This document shows positions 12,881 to 61,200 of a stretch of 64,000 bases of DNA, piece after piece. Both the position numbers and the translations under genes were made by a program. Source of the DNA: Diprion similis (lineage: Eukaryota; Arthropoda; Insecta; Hymenoptera; Diprionidae); assembly GCF_021155765.1 (NCBI RefSeq), contig NC_060116.1, positions 17,610,584 to 17,674,583 on the forward strand, given 5' to 3'. Under the pieces are notes generated by a model that was given only the letters and a program-made list of their open reading frames with translations, was not told the origin of the DNA and ran no database searches. Numbering within the stretch: the stretch's first letter is position 1; the number at the start of each line of letters is the position of its first letter.

Positions 12881-14896
12881 GTTAGACAACGAATTGACGA
12901 CGACGCCAACGACAGCGGGGATAATTCCACCCTAGAGTCTGACCTACTTAGTTTGCTCGGTATTCTCTTTCAGTGATCGTTGGAAAATCCGCATACCTTT
13001 ACGGCAATATGTATTTCAAAGTAAATAATAATATTTTTCCGGAGGTGTTTCGATGTTGGACCAAACGCCGCCTATTTTCCTACAAAGGACTAGCCCTACT
13101 TCGTTTCGGAAGGCAATTATTTTTTTTTATTTTTTTTTTCCCCTCTTTTCTCTCATTTGATTTCTTTAACACACCTATGACGATGCATTGTTCTGAACAC
13201 AACTTGTCGATCATACTTCCACATACGATTTGCATACCACGTTCGTCTAGCTACGGTTCATGTTCATGACTACTTATGTATGTATATATTAACACACGTA
13301 CGTATGTATGTACGTACATATGACGTGATACGCTCACGATATACCTGACTAATATACCTGCAATCAGTAATGCACCTAGGTCACGCGTAATCACGTGCGG
13401 ATATCAAATGATCTCACGTGTGAATTCGTTGTACAAAATGATGGCCTAACAACAAGAAGAGCGATACGGCCAATGCCTCCAGTTCGACATCGAAAACTAT
13501 CACACTTTAACCCTCGTAATGCTAAACACCTTTAACTGTAAATCGAATGGAGGATATAACTATATCTCTATATGCCACAGCATACTGTACTTCATCAACG
13601 TTCCCGTGCTGTTCTACCATTATATTTATCCTATGCAAGTGTTTTCTAACCGTTTGCTGCTTTACTTTCTACGTCAGATAACACGTGTTTCGTGAAAAAT
13701 AGAATTTTGTGTGAAATTATTGCTGTCTAGTAAGAAGGTACGTGTAACAAACCCTGCGGCCGTTCATGACCTGCAAAGCCCTCTAAACTTCGGTCCTGAG
13801 ATTCCGCGTCCAGGGTGATTATACTCGTAAAAAGATATTTCCGGGGTCATTTTAAGTCAGTCAAGACGATGAGATTCAATTACTTATGCTAGGACTCCAC
13901 TTTCGCATGCCCGGGTGCATATAGCCACGACCAGAATCACGAATTAATTGCTCGTCTAATTAGGGTTTGACGAATCGTGTATGTTTATAGTATATTTATA
14001 CGAATATAGCCGCAACAGCTCGACCAATAACGAAGTAAATATATTCGTCTGACCTTTCACATCATCATAAGGTGGTGAAGTGCAAAAATCAAAATTTGGT
14101 GAAATACCTTGAACCCCAATATTTTTCTGGAATTATTATGAGGACAAAACTGATAGATCTGCATTTTTCGGTTTCCAAAATATTAACACGCTTGGTTGCT
14201 GACTCTGGCTGCTAGCTTCGGCTTGATGTTTTTCGGGAAATGAAACGTCCGCCACCTGTTCCAGCAGCATTCAGTATAGTTCCAAAGTTCCTGATACTTT
14301 AAAGAAAAAGTTCGGCCGTCATTACTAAAAAAACGAATATCAAAAAATAAGGTGTCAGGTTCCCGTGGCATCGCATTTCGAAAAATAATTCTCATGTCCT
14401 ATGCTGACAGTTCTCGCAGAGTTCTATAGTGCCTGAAGCTAAAAGCAAGAGTTCTGGCATCTGCGATTTTCAAAAAAATTTCAAATATTCTGCTCAACAC
14501 CTAATGAAAAAATTAAAAATATCCTGTTTGTCCGGATGAACAGTTCTGGAGGAATTATAGAGTTCCTTGGGTGATCGAGCTGCGGTTCTGTATGCTCGCA
14601 AATACTAGTTTCTGCATATAAATATAAGCTAGATACATGTATTACACATTACACTTATATATATGTACTTGATGACATTCTTACAATTGTGTTGGAAGCG
14701 AGCAACTTATACGTGTACCGTCGCACACTTATATGTATAAAAGATGACGACGCATAATCATTATTTGGATGGATACCACTCTCGTTCTGTACCGAGTCAA
14801 TTTATTGAGGTGTTGTTTATTGAGTATTGGCTCGTACTAATAAATTGCTCGCCTGAAAACTCCGTGCCAAATTCAGAAGAAAATTCTCGTTGAAAC

Positions 14897-15325
14897 GCAG
14901 GGCATGAAAAAATATTTAGAGGCCGCTACCAATTATTGAAATATTTTTTCTTCATCTTATTATGTGTATAGTATAAACAGTTTTTGTTACCAAAAGCGGA
15001 GCATTAGGTACATGACCTCAATGTCCCCACTTTGTTTCAATACCGATTTTTATAAACAATGATTAATTGAACCACGGTACGAAAAAAATAAAATTATGCA
15101 TTTTATATCATTTTTTTTTTGTATAATGGTTCAATTAATCATTGTTTCCAAAAATCAGTACTGAGAACGAAATGGGGACATTAAAGTAATATGATACTCC
15201 TCTTTCGGTAGCAAAAACTGGTTATTTAAATACGAGGTATATCCAAGTCCGTAAGGTGTTGACATAAAAAAAATGCAAAATGTTTCAACAATTGGTAGCG
15301 ATCTTTCAATATTTTTTGTAAGTAC
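14897..15325. repeat. Large foldback repeat (about 215-bp arms)
   Basis: The left arm (about 14905-15080) and right arm (about 15115-15320) are reverse complements over most of their length. Matching blocks include ACAATGATTAATTGAACCA beside the centre, AATGTCCCCA, CAGTTTTTGTTACC and CGCTACCAATTATTGAAA at the outer edge. Identity is moderate, with small indels. The centre is an A/T-rich loop. It looks like an old non-autonomous DNA transposon or an inverted duplication; no coding sequence is inside. Confidence 0.75.
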
Positions 15326-15665
15326 CCACCTTTCAGAAAAATCTTTTTTAAAGTATTTTGTAGTAATTACTTTAATGGGAAACAGAGGTAAAATTCCAGT
15401 TCTATATAAAAAATAAGAAATTGCGAAAATTAATTTATCTCTATTGATATTTAATCATCGGTAGCGACCTTCAAATAAGTTGCTTATAGCCATAGGTCTT
15501 TCTGCAGAATTTCATCCCAACTATTAGGCATAGTTGTGTCGGGTGGAAAACAAAAAAATACAATAATTTATTCGAAACGGACTACCTTTAAAACGATAAT
15601 TGACTCATTTACAGCTATCATTAACATTCTTCTCTCTCTTGACCTTCGGTAGCGACCTCTACATA
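15294..15665 (+). repeat. Diverged direct repeat with GGTAGCGACCT motif
   Basis: The motif GGTAGCGA(C/T)CT occurs at 15294, 15460 and 15648 in the same orientation (spacings 166 and 188), followed each time by similar pyrimidine-rich text. The complementary form CGCTACC lies at 14924-14930 in the left arm of the adjacent foldback. This may be a decayed tandem repeat of which the foldback is one inverted copy. Confidence 0.5.
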
Positions 15666-18498
15666 CTTTTTTTTAATGCTCTGCGCTTCAATGAGATTTT
15701 TTTTTAAATTTGGCACCGAGTTTTCAGACAAGAGGCGAAAAAAATACAAGTTCAAAATGAGCCACCCTGATGCACCTCTTCCGCCATGCTTGAATTCAAT
15801 TTTTCGTTTGAACTGCCTAAATAATGAGGACAAACGTATTTCACGGGTGAAGATGTTCGAAAGTTGAGATTAGGTGAAATTAAATGAAGTTTGAGAAAGG
15901 TTGACTGGTTCAATTTACAATGTACGAGTATAGTTGTTTACGTGGCAAGTCTCTACGTGCCCGTACCAGATACGTAATTTTTTGTACCATCTGCGTCTAA
16001 AACAAGCCGTAAGGGTGGCAGGCAGGCACTACGTGTCAGTCGTGTTTTAAGCACTAGTGCTTGAAGAACCACACTTTCAGAAGGAGGTGGTGCGAAATAG
16101 TTATTTTCGGGGTAAGTGCGCACAAAGTAGGGATTTCTCGATGAGCGACAAGTGCCATTGGCTCGTGCGAACTTATACTTGTAAGTCAAGAAGTCCGTGT
16201 ACGTGCGCACATGCCGCAAATTCTATTTTCTGTGCTACCTCCTGTGAAAAACTACAAAGTAATCAAGTTGTTTATGGAGGTAGCGTAGAAAGATATTATA
16301 CTGATTCAATGAACTTCCATGAGAAAAGTGAGTGTGTTCGGTAAGAGCTGTGGAAATGTATCCTGGAAAAAATCAATATTTTTGTATCGGAAAAGCTGGG
16401 AAATGTCAGAGGTAATTTGATACTATGTATAATACTACTGCCGCTAGGCACTCTGATGAACCTGTGAACCACCAACAATAAGCTGGACGTTTGCCCATTC
16501 AGAGTTCATTCTCAATTGAATTTTTTTTTTTTGTAGAAAACAAAATTCTTCACGTGGCGAAATTTAAACTATTTGATTCGGAATGTGAAAATTTGCGATT
16601 AAGAATAGAGGAAAGCTCGTCGTGCTATTTTATAAAATTTTATTAAAAATCATTGTTATCGAACTTTTCAAGCAGGTGTTGCAAGTTTACGTTTTCTCAT
16701 TCAATTTCTAACCTGATTTCTTGTGATAACGAATAGAAGAAAGGAAGGAATATACGATGAGGAGGCAACAAGAAATAAAGAAGATCGCCGCGAGGAGAGT
16801 CGCGACTGCGAAGACAGTCATCGGCATCAAAGGGCCGACTGGATCTCAGTTGTCGGATGTCGGTGTTTAAAATTGGAGTCGGTGTTATTCCTAGCGAGCA
16901 TTCATTTCCGGCCCGCTCCAATTTGTATAATTACTGTTTTCTCTCGTAACAACGTATAGCTATAGATACGAGGTATACATATCCAGAGGAGCTTTTGCAA
17001 CCTTACTATATTCATGGCCTATTATAATACAATATGTCGACAATCACCCCTCAAATTGCACGAGAATGAACCTTGTATTTTTTAAATCGATCGAAACTGT
17101 TTACCGCAAAGTATAAGTAGTAAGCAAAGGTGTATATTTTTTGTTTTTCCCAAATGGTATTGGTTGCAAAAATTGAGATATATGCACTGATTCTGAAAAG
17201 TGAGCGCTTCGTCGAATTTGACAGATACTATCTGCACTTCTATTCGTCATACAGCGATGAACGAACGCTCGTTTTAAAACGGAGGAAAGTGAATTAGTTT
17301 TACAAAAACATAAATTGCTAAAATATCGTTGAAAGTTCGATTTTCGAAGCCTGTGGAGTGTGCATCAAGCGCTTCATATCCCAAAAATTAAGGGAAATTA
17401 ACGTTGGAGCATGCGCACAATTGAAATGGTATATTTTACACATTGGGGCTCTCTCTGGCGCATATGCACTTTCGGACAAGTCAATGTTACGCATTGCTGT
17501 GCCATTGAGCGTGAATTACCCAATCACAATTTTGCCTGTCGTCAATACCGCGTTCGTTGACTCCTGTGGTGTTTTTGTCAATGAATTAGCTACGTTTAGA
17601 AACATGAAAAGTTGTTTATTATTCAAAGGTTTAAGCTTGAAATGTCCGTTTCCGCAATACCGGTTCATTATTTATCATCCCAAAGGTCAAGTTCGAGGTC
17701 TAACACTATATCTATCTAAAATCTACCTGATATTCAATTCAATCCAGCCATTGGCAAACGAACAAAACACAAAATAATTTGCTCACATTTTATCGTATTA
17801 TAAACGTATTAGAGTTTAGTTCTTTATCATAGGCTCCGAGACAGTATATTCAAACAAGTATCGATGTGGTGGTAATTTCTGTATAATACATATATTATAT
17901 GATATATCTAATATCTATACTTTAATTGCAAAAGAAAACTATGTTTACCTGGTCGAGCATCAGTTTCCTTACCTACCCCTTTTTATTGTCCGCCTCAAAA
18001 TAAATTTTCGAGATGGTTGAGTGTGTTTTGCTCCTCGGTAGAAAGACTCGGCCGAAACACCCTGCAGTGAGTGAGAGCCCCCGAGAGTTACAGCTTCAAT
18101 TCAGTCATGCAAACAGACAGTCACTTGGTCGGTTCGAGTACAGTTAATATCTTATAATTAGAGCAGGCCACGACGAAGAGGTACTTCCGTTGACTTTGGG
18201 CGAACTTGTGTTAACTATACATATACGCTAACAATGCAGAGACTTGCTTCATAAAACATACTTCTAGATAAATTATGCATGGAAGGGCGTGCGACATCAA
18301 CACCGATGATAATGCCCTGCGTATTACACACATGCCGACAATTCTAAGTTGTATATGCATACTCGTCATATACGCGAATAACGCAAAACATAACTCAATA
18401 ACAACTCCAAATTGATAAAAATTTTCACCAGATCGAGAGATTATTCGAATAAAAGCCGAGACGTCATGTCATATAAGAGTATAATATTTTTGTTCCAG

Positions 18499-18771
18499 AT
18501 CGCAGTGAAACGGAGATAAAAATGCTGGCCGCCGGAGCGAAGCAGCTGGAATATAAATGTTCGGGAATAATGGGGTTTTGTGGATTACCAACGATAGTCT
18601 GTCGTGTAAAGGTTCTGCGAGGTGGAAATGTCGGGGTGTTCGATTTGGCAATTTGATTATCCGTATCCAGAAAGGAACGGTCAGCATGCTGCAGGAGAAA
18701 ATTCCTTAATGAAGAAAATTGGTGCTAGGGTACGACGTTGAGAGTGTTCATCTCGGACCGATTAATTAAGT
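18499..18771 (+). promoter_or_regulatory. Probable 5' leader of the PLEKHH-like gene, with an upstream ORF
   Basis: A pyrimidine-rich stretch and CAG (ending at 18498) could be the acceptor of a 5' UTR intron, which would make this the leader part of the first coding exon. The leader holds an upstream ORF of 44 codons (18522-18656) whose ATG has A at -3. In-frame TAA precedes the main ATG by two codons. Whether the leader is transcribed is inference. Confidence 0.35.
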
Positions 18772-53232
<34,461 letters not shown>

Positions 53233-56200
53233 AAAGACTGTATGCTATACTCTATTTTCAAGTAAAAAAGTTACCGTAACATGTCGCTGAGTATAATAGA
53301 AAAGTGTCGAGTTCTATTATGGCGCTATACCTCAATTAGAAGTAATTGGTCTCATATATGTTTACCAATCAATTGTTGCATGAGAAGCATGCAAGACTCG
53401 GTAAACAAAATTTTTCCCCATCCAATACAGCAGCTGTATCTACAATGTGTATTATATGTATACGTGCGACTACCATTTTGATTTATCAACAATTAAAAAT
53501 TTGTGTTGGATATAGAAATAGCTTTTTTAATACAAATTCAACATCATGTGCCATTTTTCACAGTACTTTTCTGTCAGTGATCGACACATGTGAATGAAAT
53601 TGGCATTGAGGTCATATCGCATTTCTTTACAATAACAATGAATATAATTTACATTTTACCACAGTGCGCAATATAAATATAACGATGAATTTGTCGAACA
53701 CTGCCTAATATTTAAATTTGATGAAATAGTTCTGTATGAATGTCAGTAATTTGCTGGAATTTGGAAATTTTGCTACACATTTATATACCAAATTTTAATG
53801 TAAGGGAAACTATGATGTATGTATATTGTGTAATTTTAAAGATCATAGTGATCATGTCATTTGTACATAGAGGCGATAGTATAATAGATATTGAATAAGT
53901 GTGAAAGTCCATGTGAAACCAACAGATACTTTTCCTAACTTTCTTTGATCATATTGTAAGTTGATGCTCATCGAATCATAGTAGTAAAAATTCACTTACA
54001 ATCTTTCCTGATATTTCCTCGTTGCTGTTTAGTTATATTGTACGGTGCAGAAAATTTGGTTAAAATCTTGTTTATCCATCCATATGTCTTCTGTTATCCG
54101 TAGAAAATTCAACATATTGTACTATGGCTGGTAGCTATTCACAATTTCAATTTCGAGTCTGTTTTTATAGCAGAAGTAATTTTTTTGCTGCATTATTTAT
54201 GAAATAGTCACTTGGGAAACCCATCTTTTTACAACGGTGTTGTATACTGTCTAAATGACATAACATGTTTGTTAATAGTGAGTTGCAATTTTCCAATGAG
54301 ATTATAGAAACATTGTCGAGTTGGACCAAGAAACCGGTTTTTTTTTCCATTTAATGTGGATTTGAGTGGTTATTTAGTGAAATTAGGTTTCAAGTTGAAA
54401 AGCATCTGCAGGAAATAAGGCAAGAACAATGTTCTAATTTCGTATCGACCTCTCGATGTAAGTACTGTAACAATTGGATGAAAGAAAAAAGTGAAGCAAT
54501 CCAACTTTCATCTGCATATAGGCAATACAGGGCGCCGACATCATGTGTAGAACCCATACTACATACCATCAACATTAGCAACTGAAGAAAAGTTGGCATC
54601 AACAATTGAAACTCTTGAGCTACACAGAATGAAGTAAATGAAATTACCTTGAATGAAATAATAAAGTGTGAATAATTATCAAATCTAATGCAGTAATGTT
54701 TAATAATTACAATTGATTTAGAATAAAGCTGAGAATATTTAGAAGTTTGAACTAGGGTTCGTTCAAAGTGACCATTGCAGAGTTGTTGGATGAAAGCAAG
54801 TTCTTTATTGATTTTATGAAGGCGAATTTATTGGGTCAGACAACCATCTCTATTGAGAACTTCACATCTCTGCCAGAATCTCCATGGACGTGTTTAAAAT
54901 CGTGATCACTTCACTGAAACTATTTTATGGAAATTTAAATCTGAATAAAACAACGGAAAATTGTGGGCTTGTAAAGGTTGAAGATCAGTTAAAGCAATGT
55001 CGAGAAACTTGAGTTTTCAAACCTTAAGTTTTACATATAAGATTCAATTCCACCATGTTTCATAAATTTTGGTACAGTGAGCGTCCGATAGATTGTTGAT
55101 ATTCAAAGTATATAAATATCTGCAGGATATTCACAGGTGGTTGTATTCGGAGAATCAGGATAACATATCTATTAGGTATTCAGGACTTACGATATGTCTG
55201 TGGACGCTACATACTCGATGTTGTGTTTCATACAAGGTGTTGCCTACATGTAAATGATGGTTGAATTGTGTGTTTGCAGGCGACCTTTGCCTTTTAGAGA
55301 ATCGTCACAGCATATTATTAGAGTAAGGCTTTAGAAGCGTATGCGTGCATAGGAAATATCGACACAACTTAAGTTATACAACAAAAGTCAGACTCAGTGG
55401 TAACAATATTACTTTCATATATTCAAATTGTAATCAAGAAAATGAGCAATTGTCATCTCTGTTAACAACATATTGTCGGACTATTATCAAGCGCGAAGAT
55501 GTATAAGAGCTGATGTCGGCTGTTGATTGCATATTTTAGTAAGCTCAGCAGGCAAGTCGAGCTACAAACACAAAACAAAATACTGTTTGCCACTTCGATA
55601 ACATTTTCAATCCCAAAATATCAACTGACACATTTATTGTTATCTTGATTCTACGCAACCACGATTTGCATTTATTGTGGTCATGACTATTATGCTCGAC
55701 TTTGAGTTGCAAATGCCGATTAAATTTTATTCCAAAGCAAACGTGGAACAACCACACTTGCTACGATAACAGCACACAGTCATATGACCAATTTCCTCAC
55801 ATCTTGTCAAAAAATTAAATATTTATTCAAATTTCAAATATTATTGCTTTAATATTATTGTTCAATAAATAATACTCACAGATGACAACGACCCTACTGC
55901 TCTGACAAAATAGTCTACAACTTTGGTATGTTTGGATTCATAAGGCTGCGATACATTGAGAAATATGGTATTACTATCTTGCCAACAAATAAAAACTAAT
56001 AGTTAACATGAGGCAACTACTAAAATTAATGCAAAATTGTATATAACAATAACCTTTATCATTTTGTACATTAATTTTAATGTGCACACTTATACAAATG
56101 CCAACTATTGATCTCCACTACAGGTAGATAAGTTTATTTTCTCTGTCTCATTTCAGCTCTATCCTTAACTATAGTGAATTTACTTATATGGAATGTGCCC

Positions 56201-58289
56201 AGTTTGTATCTTCAACTCGAGCAGCGAAAGACTGTCGAAATTACACAAAATCGAAGGTTTTATTTTCGATTCCAAATACTGTATTGAAATAATTACCTCG
56301 ACGCTTTCGTTATTAGACTGTCATATAGAATACTCGAATTTTCATCTCTGAATTTATTTTCGTTATACCGTGACTTTCTGTATTGTAAATCTCCATCTAA
56401 ACTGAACAGACAGGTTTAACCTTAAAATAAATACTATAATTATGAACTCTCCCACCGAGGTAAACTAAATCTGCATTTGTTGTCTTCACAGCAATAATAT
56501 CAAACCATAAGGACTCCTTGGAATAGGGCATCCACACGCCCTGTGGTCGCCAATTGACTATGATGTATATAAATCACAGGGACACCTTGAATGTTTTGAG
56601 TTAGCTCGAAATATCAAACTCTTATAGTATACACTTTGAAAAAATGACTCGTAGATGCAAATTGTCTGGCATATTATAGTCGAACAGTTCACAGGTGGTA
56701 TTGTTATTTGCCAGGTGTACCGGTAACCATTAGTAGAGTAGTAAAGTAGATTTGACTCAAATATGGAACTCAATAACTCAATACTAATAATTTCAAGTCT
56801 ATAATTATTGGAGTGTGTTTAAAATTTGTTAGCCAATGATCTGGGAAATTTTTAAATACTCAGTATTGATGTAGACCTCTCCAAAACGTTACACAGCGAT
56901 AATGCAACAGCAACGAACTGTAGAATCCGACTTTGTGCATGACCCTGGTATAATTCTTTTAATTAATGTCCAAACGAAATGAAATATTCATCAGAGGTCG
57001 CTTCCCATCTATTTTTCACTTTTTATAAACAGGATTTCAATAGTGAATACTAGACTATTATAGAACTTAGTTAGTACAAAATGTACAATTGCATTTAAAA
57101 TCCAATACTCCAATAGTGTGGTAATTTCATTTCTAAATGTGGATCATTTTCTATACGTGTGAATAATTTTAGATGAGCAATTGATTGATTTGTTGAAAAA
57201 CTCTAGCAGCTATAGTTAGGTGACACAACTTTATACTTTAGGAGGGCATGATAATGATTGCTTTTGGAATACACTACAGTCTGACAAGGAAATGAAAAAG
57301 TTGTTGCTATTAAAGTTCTTGGGTTAGTAAATTATCATCCTTTATATTTAATTTTACTTTTAAATTATTGTTAAAAAAGGTATTGAATATTTTTCGTGAG
57401 ATCTGTTGGGTATGCATATAAACGAAAGCGTAGGTGTACTACAATAACTCTAGGATTTTTGAATGTATACTCTACAAATGATAAAACAAATAAGATGAAA
57501 TTTGGTCGACACATATTTTTGTATGCCGAATCCAAACTATATAGGTATATATTATCATTAATTACATCGACTTGAGACCTCCTTTCCTTGAGAGCAGAAA
57601 ATATTCTATAATAATCTTCTACATTGATTATTTTCTATATATACATATTATTATACATAGAATGCATACGTGTATTTGTATTAGGATTATTTGAAAACTA
57701 GTATAGTATACATCGACATTACGCAATACAAGGACACAGTCCGTCATATATGTATGATATTATTTTGACATTGACTAGCCTTGATATATTGTAGTATACA
57801 TATTTATTTCTGGAATACAAGTTTCCTTTTTCGAATTATTCATACTATATGCAGTCATATGTAAGTACATGACCAAATAGTTGTAAAAAGAAGTGTTCCC
57901 ATCAAAATATTACTGTTGGGAATTGAATATTCATCGTAAATCAAGTATTGAGCCAGCTGAGAAGTCTTGGATCTGTTTAACAAATTTCTGTTATTATAAA
58001 ATGTAACTAGTGGATTATGTCTTCCGTTATTGAATAAAAAATAAATAACTGTAGAGCTTGGAGCAATTTCAAGAGTTGTACGTTTTTATCGTAATGAAAT
58101 GGAGATACACAAGGCATCAAAAAACCCCAATGTAGTCTATTTAAACTATAAACCATCAGCTAGGGGAGACTCCAAGTTAATACGATATTTTGTTTACAAT
58201 TTTTATCTGTTGTCATGTTTTGTCAAAAATATTTAAAAAGTGTGTTATCGCATTTTCTAGTACTTGCACTTTCAATGACGCTGCGTGTA
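53233..58289. other. AT-rich region after the PLEKHH-like gene, no gene seen
   Basis: About 5 kb of AT-rich sequence with only short random reading frames. The first part is probably 3' UTR. AATAAA at 54660-54665 is one candidate poly(A) signal; others occur near 55863 and 58033, the latter just before the satellite. The transcript end cannot be set from sequence alone. Confidence 0.5.
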
Positions 58290-61200
58290 CTCTAATACGC
58301 TGCGAGCAACTCGTGAAAAGTTATACCTGAAAACGGGAGACTTGGTTTCGTAATTCCTCTGCTGCTGGTCTTTCTTTCGGACTTTTTCTGCCGTTCGTTC
58401 TGCCCTCTTTTTGCTGCACTTTCTGTGTTTCTGGGGTCATAAAAGTGTGAAAAGGCTCGTACAAATTGATACCGAAACCAAAAGTTTTTCGCTCAAATGA
58501 AAAAGGTGAGGCTAACCACTTTGGATGTTTAGTGCAAATTTCGACAATTTTGTAAAATGTTGAAACCAAATCTTTCATGCACTATTCCGACGCAATTTTG
58601 CAAGAGAAATCGATTGAGCGCAGTCCCAATACGCTGCGAGCAGCGCCTGCAGAGTGACAGCCGAAAAACTGGAAATTTTCGTCGTTATTTTTCTGCTGTT
58701 GGTCCTACGCTCTTTTGCATGTGTTTTTTGAGTTCCTGGTGGTCGAATTACTCTAGAAAGGGTCACACTAATCAATTCCAAGACGACAACTTTTCGGCTC
58801 CGAAAATCAAGGAGGAAACTAAGGCTAACCCCTTTGGATTTTGAGCGAAAATTTCGATGATTCTGGAAAGTGCTGAAATTAATTCTTTCAGGCACTATTT
58901 CGACGTAATTTTGCGAGAGAAATCGATTAAGCGCAGTCCCAATACGCTGCGAGCAGCGCCTGCCAAGTTACAGCCAAAAAACTAGAAATTTTCGTCGTCA
59001 TTTCTCTGCTGTTGGTCCTACGCTCTTTTGCATGTTTTTTTTTGAGTTCCTGGTGGTCGAATTACTATAGAAAGGGTCATACTGATCGATTCCGAGATGA
59101 AAAATTTTCGGCGCGGAAAATCAAGAAAAAAACTAAGGCTCACCCCTTTGGATTTTTGGTGAAAATTTCGACGACTTTGAAAAGTGCTGCAATTAATTCT
59201 TTAGAACACTATTCCGACGTAATCTTGCGAGAGAAACCGATTGATCGCAGTCCCAATGCGCTGCGAGCAACACCTGCAAAGTTACAGCCAGAAAACTGCA
59301 GATTTTCATCGCCATTTCTCTGCTGCTGGTCGTACGCTGTTTTTCATGTGTTTTCTGAGTTCCTGGGCGTCGAATTAGTCTAGAAAGCGTCATAATGATC
59401 GATTCCCAAACAAAAGATTTTTCGGCCAAAAAGAATCCAAGGCTAACCCCTTTGCATTTTTGGTGAAAATTTCGACGACTTTGAAAAATGCTGCAATTAA
59501 TTCTTCAGAACACTATTCCGACGTAATTTTGCGAGAGAAATCGATTGATCGCAGTCCCGATGCGCTGCGAGCAACACCTGTAAAGTTACAGCCGAAAAAC
59601 TGCAGATTTTCATCGCCATTTCTCTGCTGCTGGTCCTACGCTGTTTTTCATGTGTTTTCTGAGTTCCTGGGCGTCGAATTAGTCTAGGAAGAGTCATAAT
59701 AATCGATTCCCAGACAAAAGATTTTTGGGCCAAAAAAAATCCAAGGCTAACCCCTTTGCATTTTTGGTGAAAATTTCAACGACTTTGAAAGGTGCTGCAA
59801 TTGATTCTTTAGAACACTATTCCGACGTAATTTTGCGAGAGAAACCGATTGATCGCAGTCCCAATCCGCTGCGAGCAACACCTGTTAAGTTACAGCCGAA
59901 AAACTGCAGATTTTTATCGCCATTTCTCTGCTGCTGGTCCTACGCTGTTTTTCATGTGTTTTCTAAGTTCCTGGGCGTCGAATTAGTCTAGTAAGCGTCA
60001 TAATAATCGATTCCCAGGCAAAAGATTTTTCGGCCAAAAAAAATCCAAGGCTAACCCCTTTGCATTTTTGGTGAAAATTTCAACGACTTTGAAAGGTGCT
60101 GCAATTGATTCTTTAGAACACTATTCCGACGTAATTTTGCGAGAGAAACCGATTGATCGCAGTCCCAATGCGCTGCGAGCAACACCTGTAAAGTTACAGC
60201 CAGAAAACTGCAGATTTTCATCGCTATTTCTCTGCTGCTGGTCGTACGCTGTTTTTCATGTGTTTTCTGAGTTCCTGGGCGTCGAATTAGTCTAGAAAGC
60301 GTCATAATAATCGATTCCCAGGCAAAAGATTTTTCGGCCAAAAAAAATCCAAGGCTAACCCCTTTGCATTTTTGGTGAAAATTTCAACGACTTTGAAAGG
60401 TGCTGCAATTGATTTTTTAGAACACTATTCCGACGTAATCTTGCGAGAGAAACCGATTGATCGCAGTCCCAATGCGCTGCGAGCAACACCTGTAAAGTTA
60501 CCGCCAGAAAACTGCAGATTTTCATCGCCATTTCTCTGCTGCTGGTCGTACGCTGTTTTTCATGTGTTTTCTGAGTTCCTGGGCGTCGAATTAGTCTAGA
60601 AAGCGTCATAATAATCGATTCCCAGACAAAAGATTTTTCGGCCAAAAAAAATCCAAGGCTAACCCCTTTGCATTTTTGGTGAAAATTTCGACGACTTTGA
60701 AAAATGCTGCAATTGATTCTTCAGAACACTATTCCGACGTAATTTTGCGAGAGAAATCGATTGATCGCAGTCCCAATGCGCTGCGAGCAACACCTGTAAA
60801 GTTACAGCCGAAAAACTGCAGATTTTCATCGCCATTTCTCTGCTGCTGGTCCTACGCTGTTTTTCATGTGTTTTCTGAGTTCCTGGGCGTCGAATTAGTC
60901 TAGGAAGAGTCATGATAATCGATTCCCAGACGAAAGATTTTTGGGCCAAAAAAAATCCAAGGCTAACCCCTTTGCATTTTTGGTGAAAATTTCAACGACT
61001 TTGAAAGGTGCTGCAATTGATTCTTTAGAACACTATTCCGACGTAATTTTGCGAGAAAAACGGATTGATCGCAGTCCCAATCCGCTGCGAGCAACACCTG
61101 TAAAGTTACAGCCGAAAAACTGCAGATTTTCATCGCCATTTCTCTGCTGCTGGTCCTACGCTGTTTTTCATGTGTTTTCTGAGTTCCTGGGCGTCGAATT

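Larger units (their letters stand above)
11641..18498. other. Intergenic region, no supported gene
   Basis: About 6.9 kb between THADA and the PLEKHH-like gene. I see CpG-containing unique sequence around 11980-12450, alternating-purine microsatellites (12066-12120, 12513-12570, 12818-12880, 13285-13322), a large foldback repeat (14897-15325) and repeated GGTAGCGACC motifs. Scattered short reading frames cross these repeats and show no family resemblance. Non-coding first exons and the promoter of the downstream gene may lie here, but none can be pointed to. Confidence 0.5.

Noticed and set aside
16048..16063. Perfect short palindrome AAGCACTAGTGCTT as a regulatory site
   Set aside because: A single 14-base palindrome without context or recurrence is not enough to call an operator-like site.
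17358..17777. 139-codon plus-strand frame upstream of the PLEKHH-like gene
   Set aside because: It begins with GTG, shows no domain or conserved motif, and lies in repeat-rich intergenic DNA.
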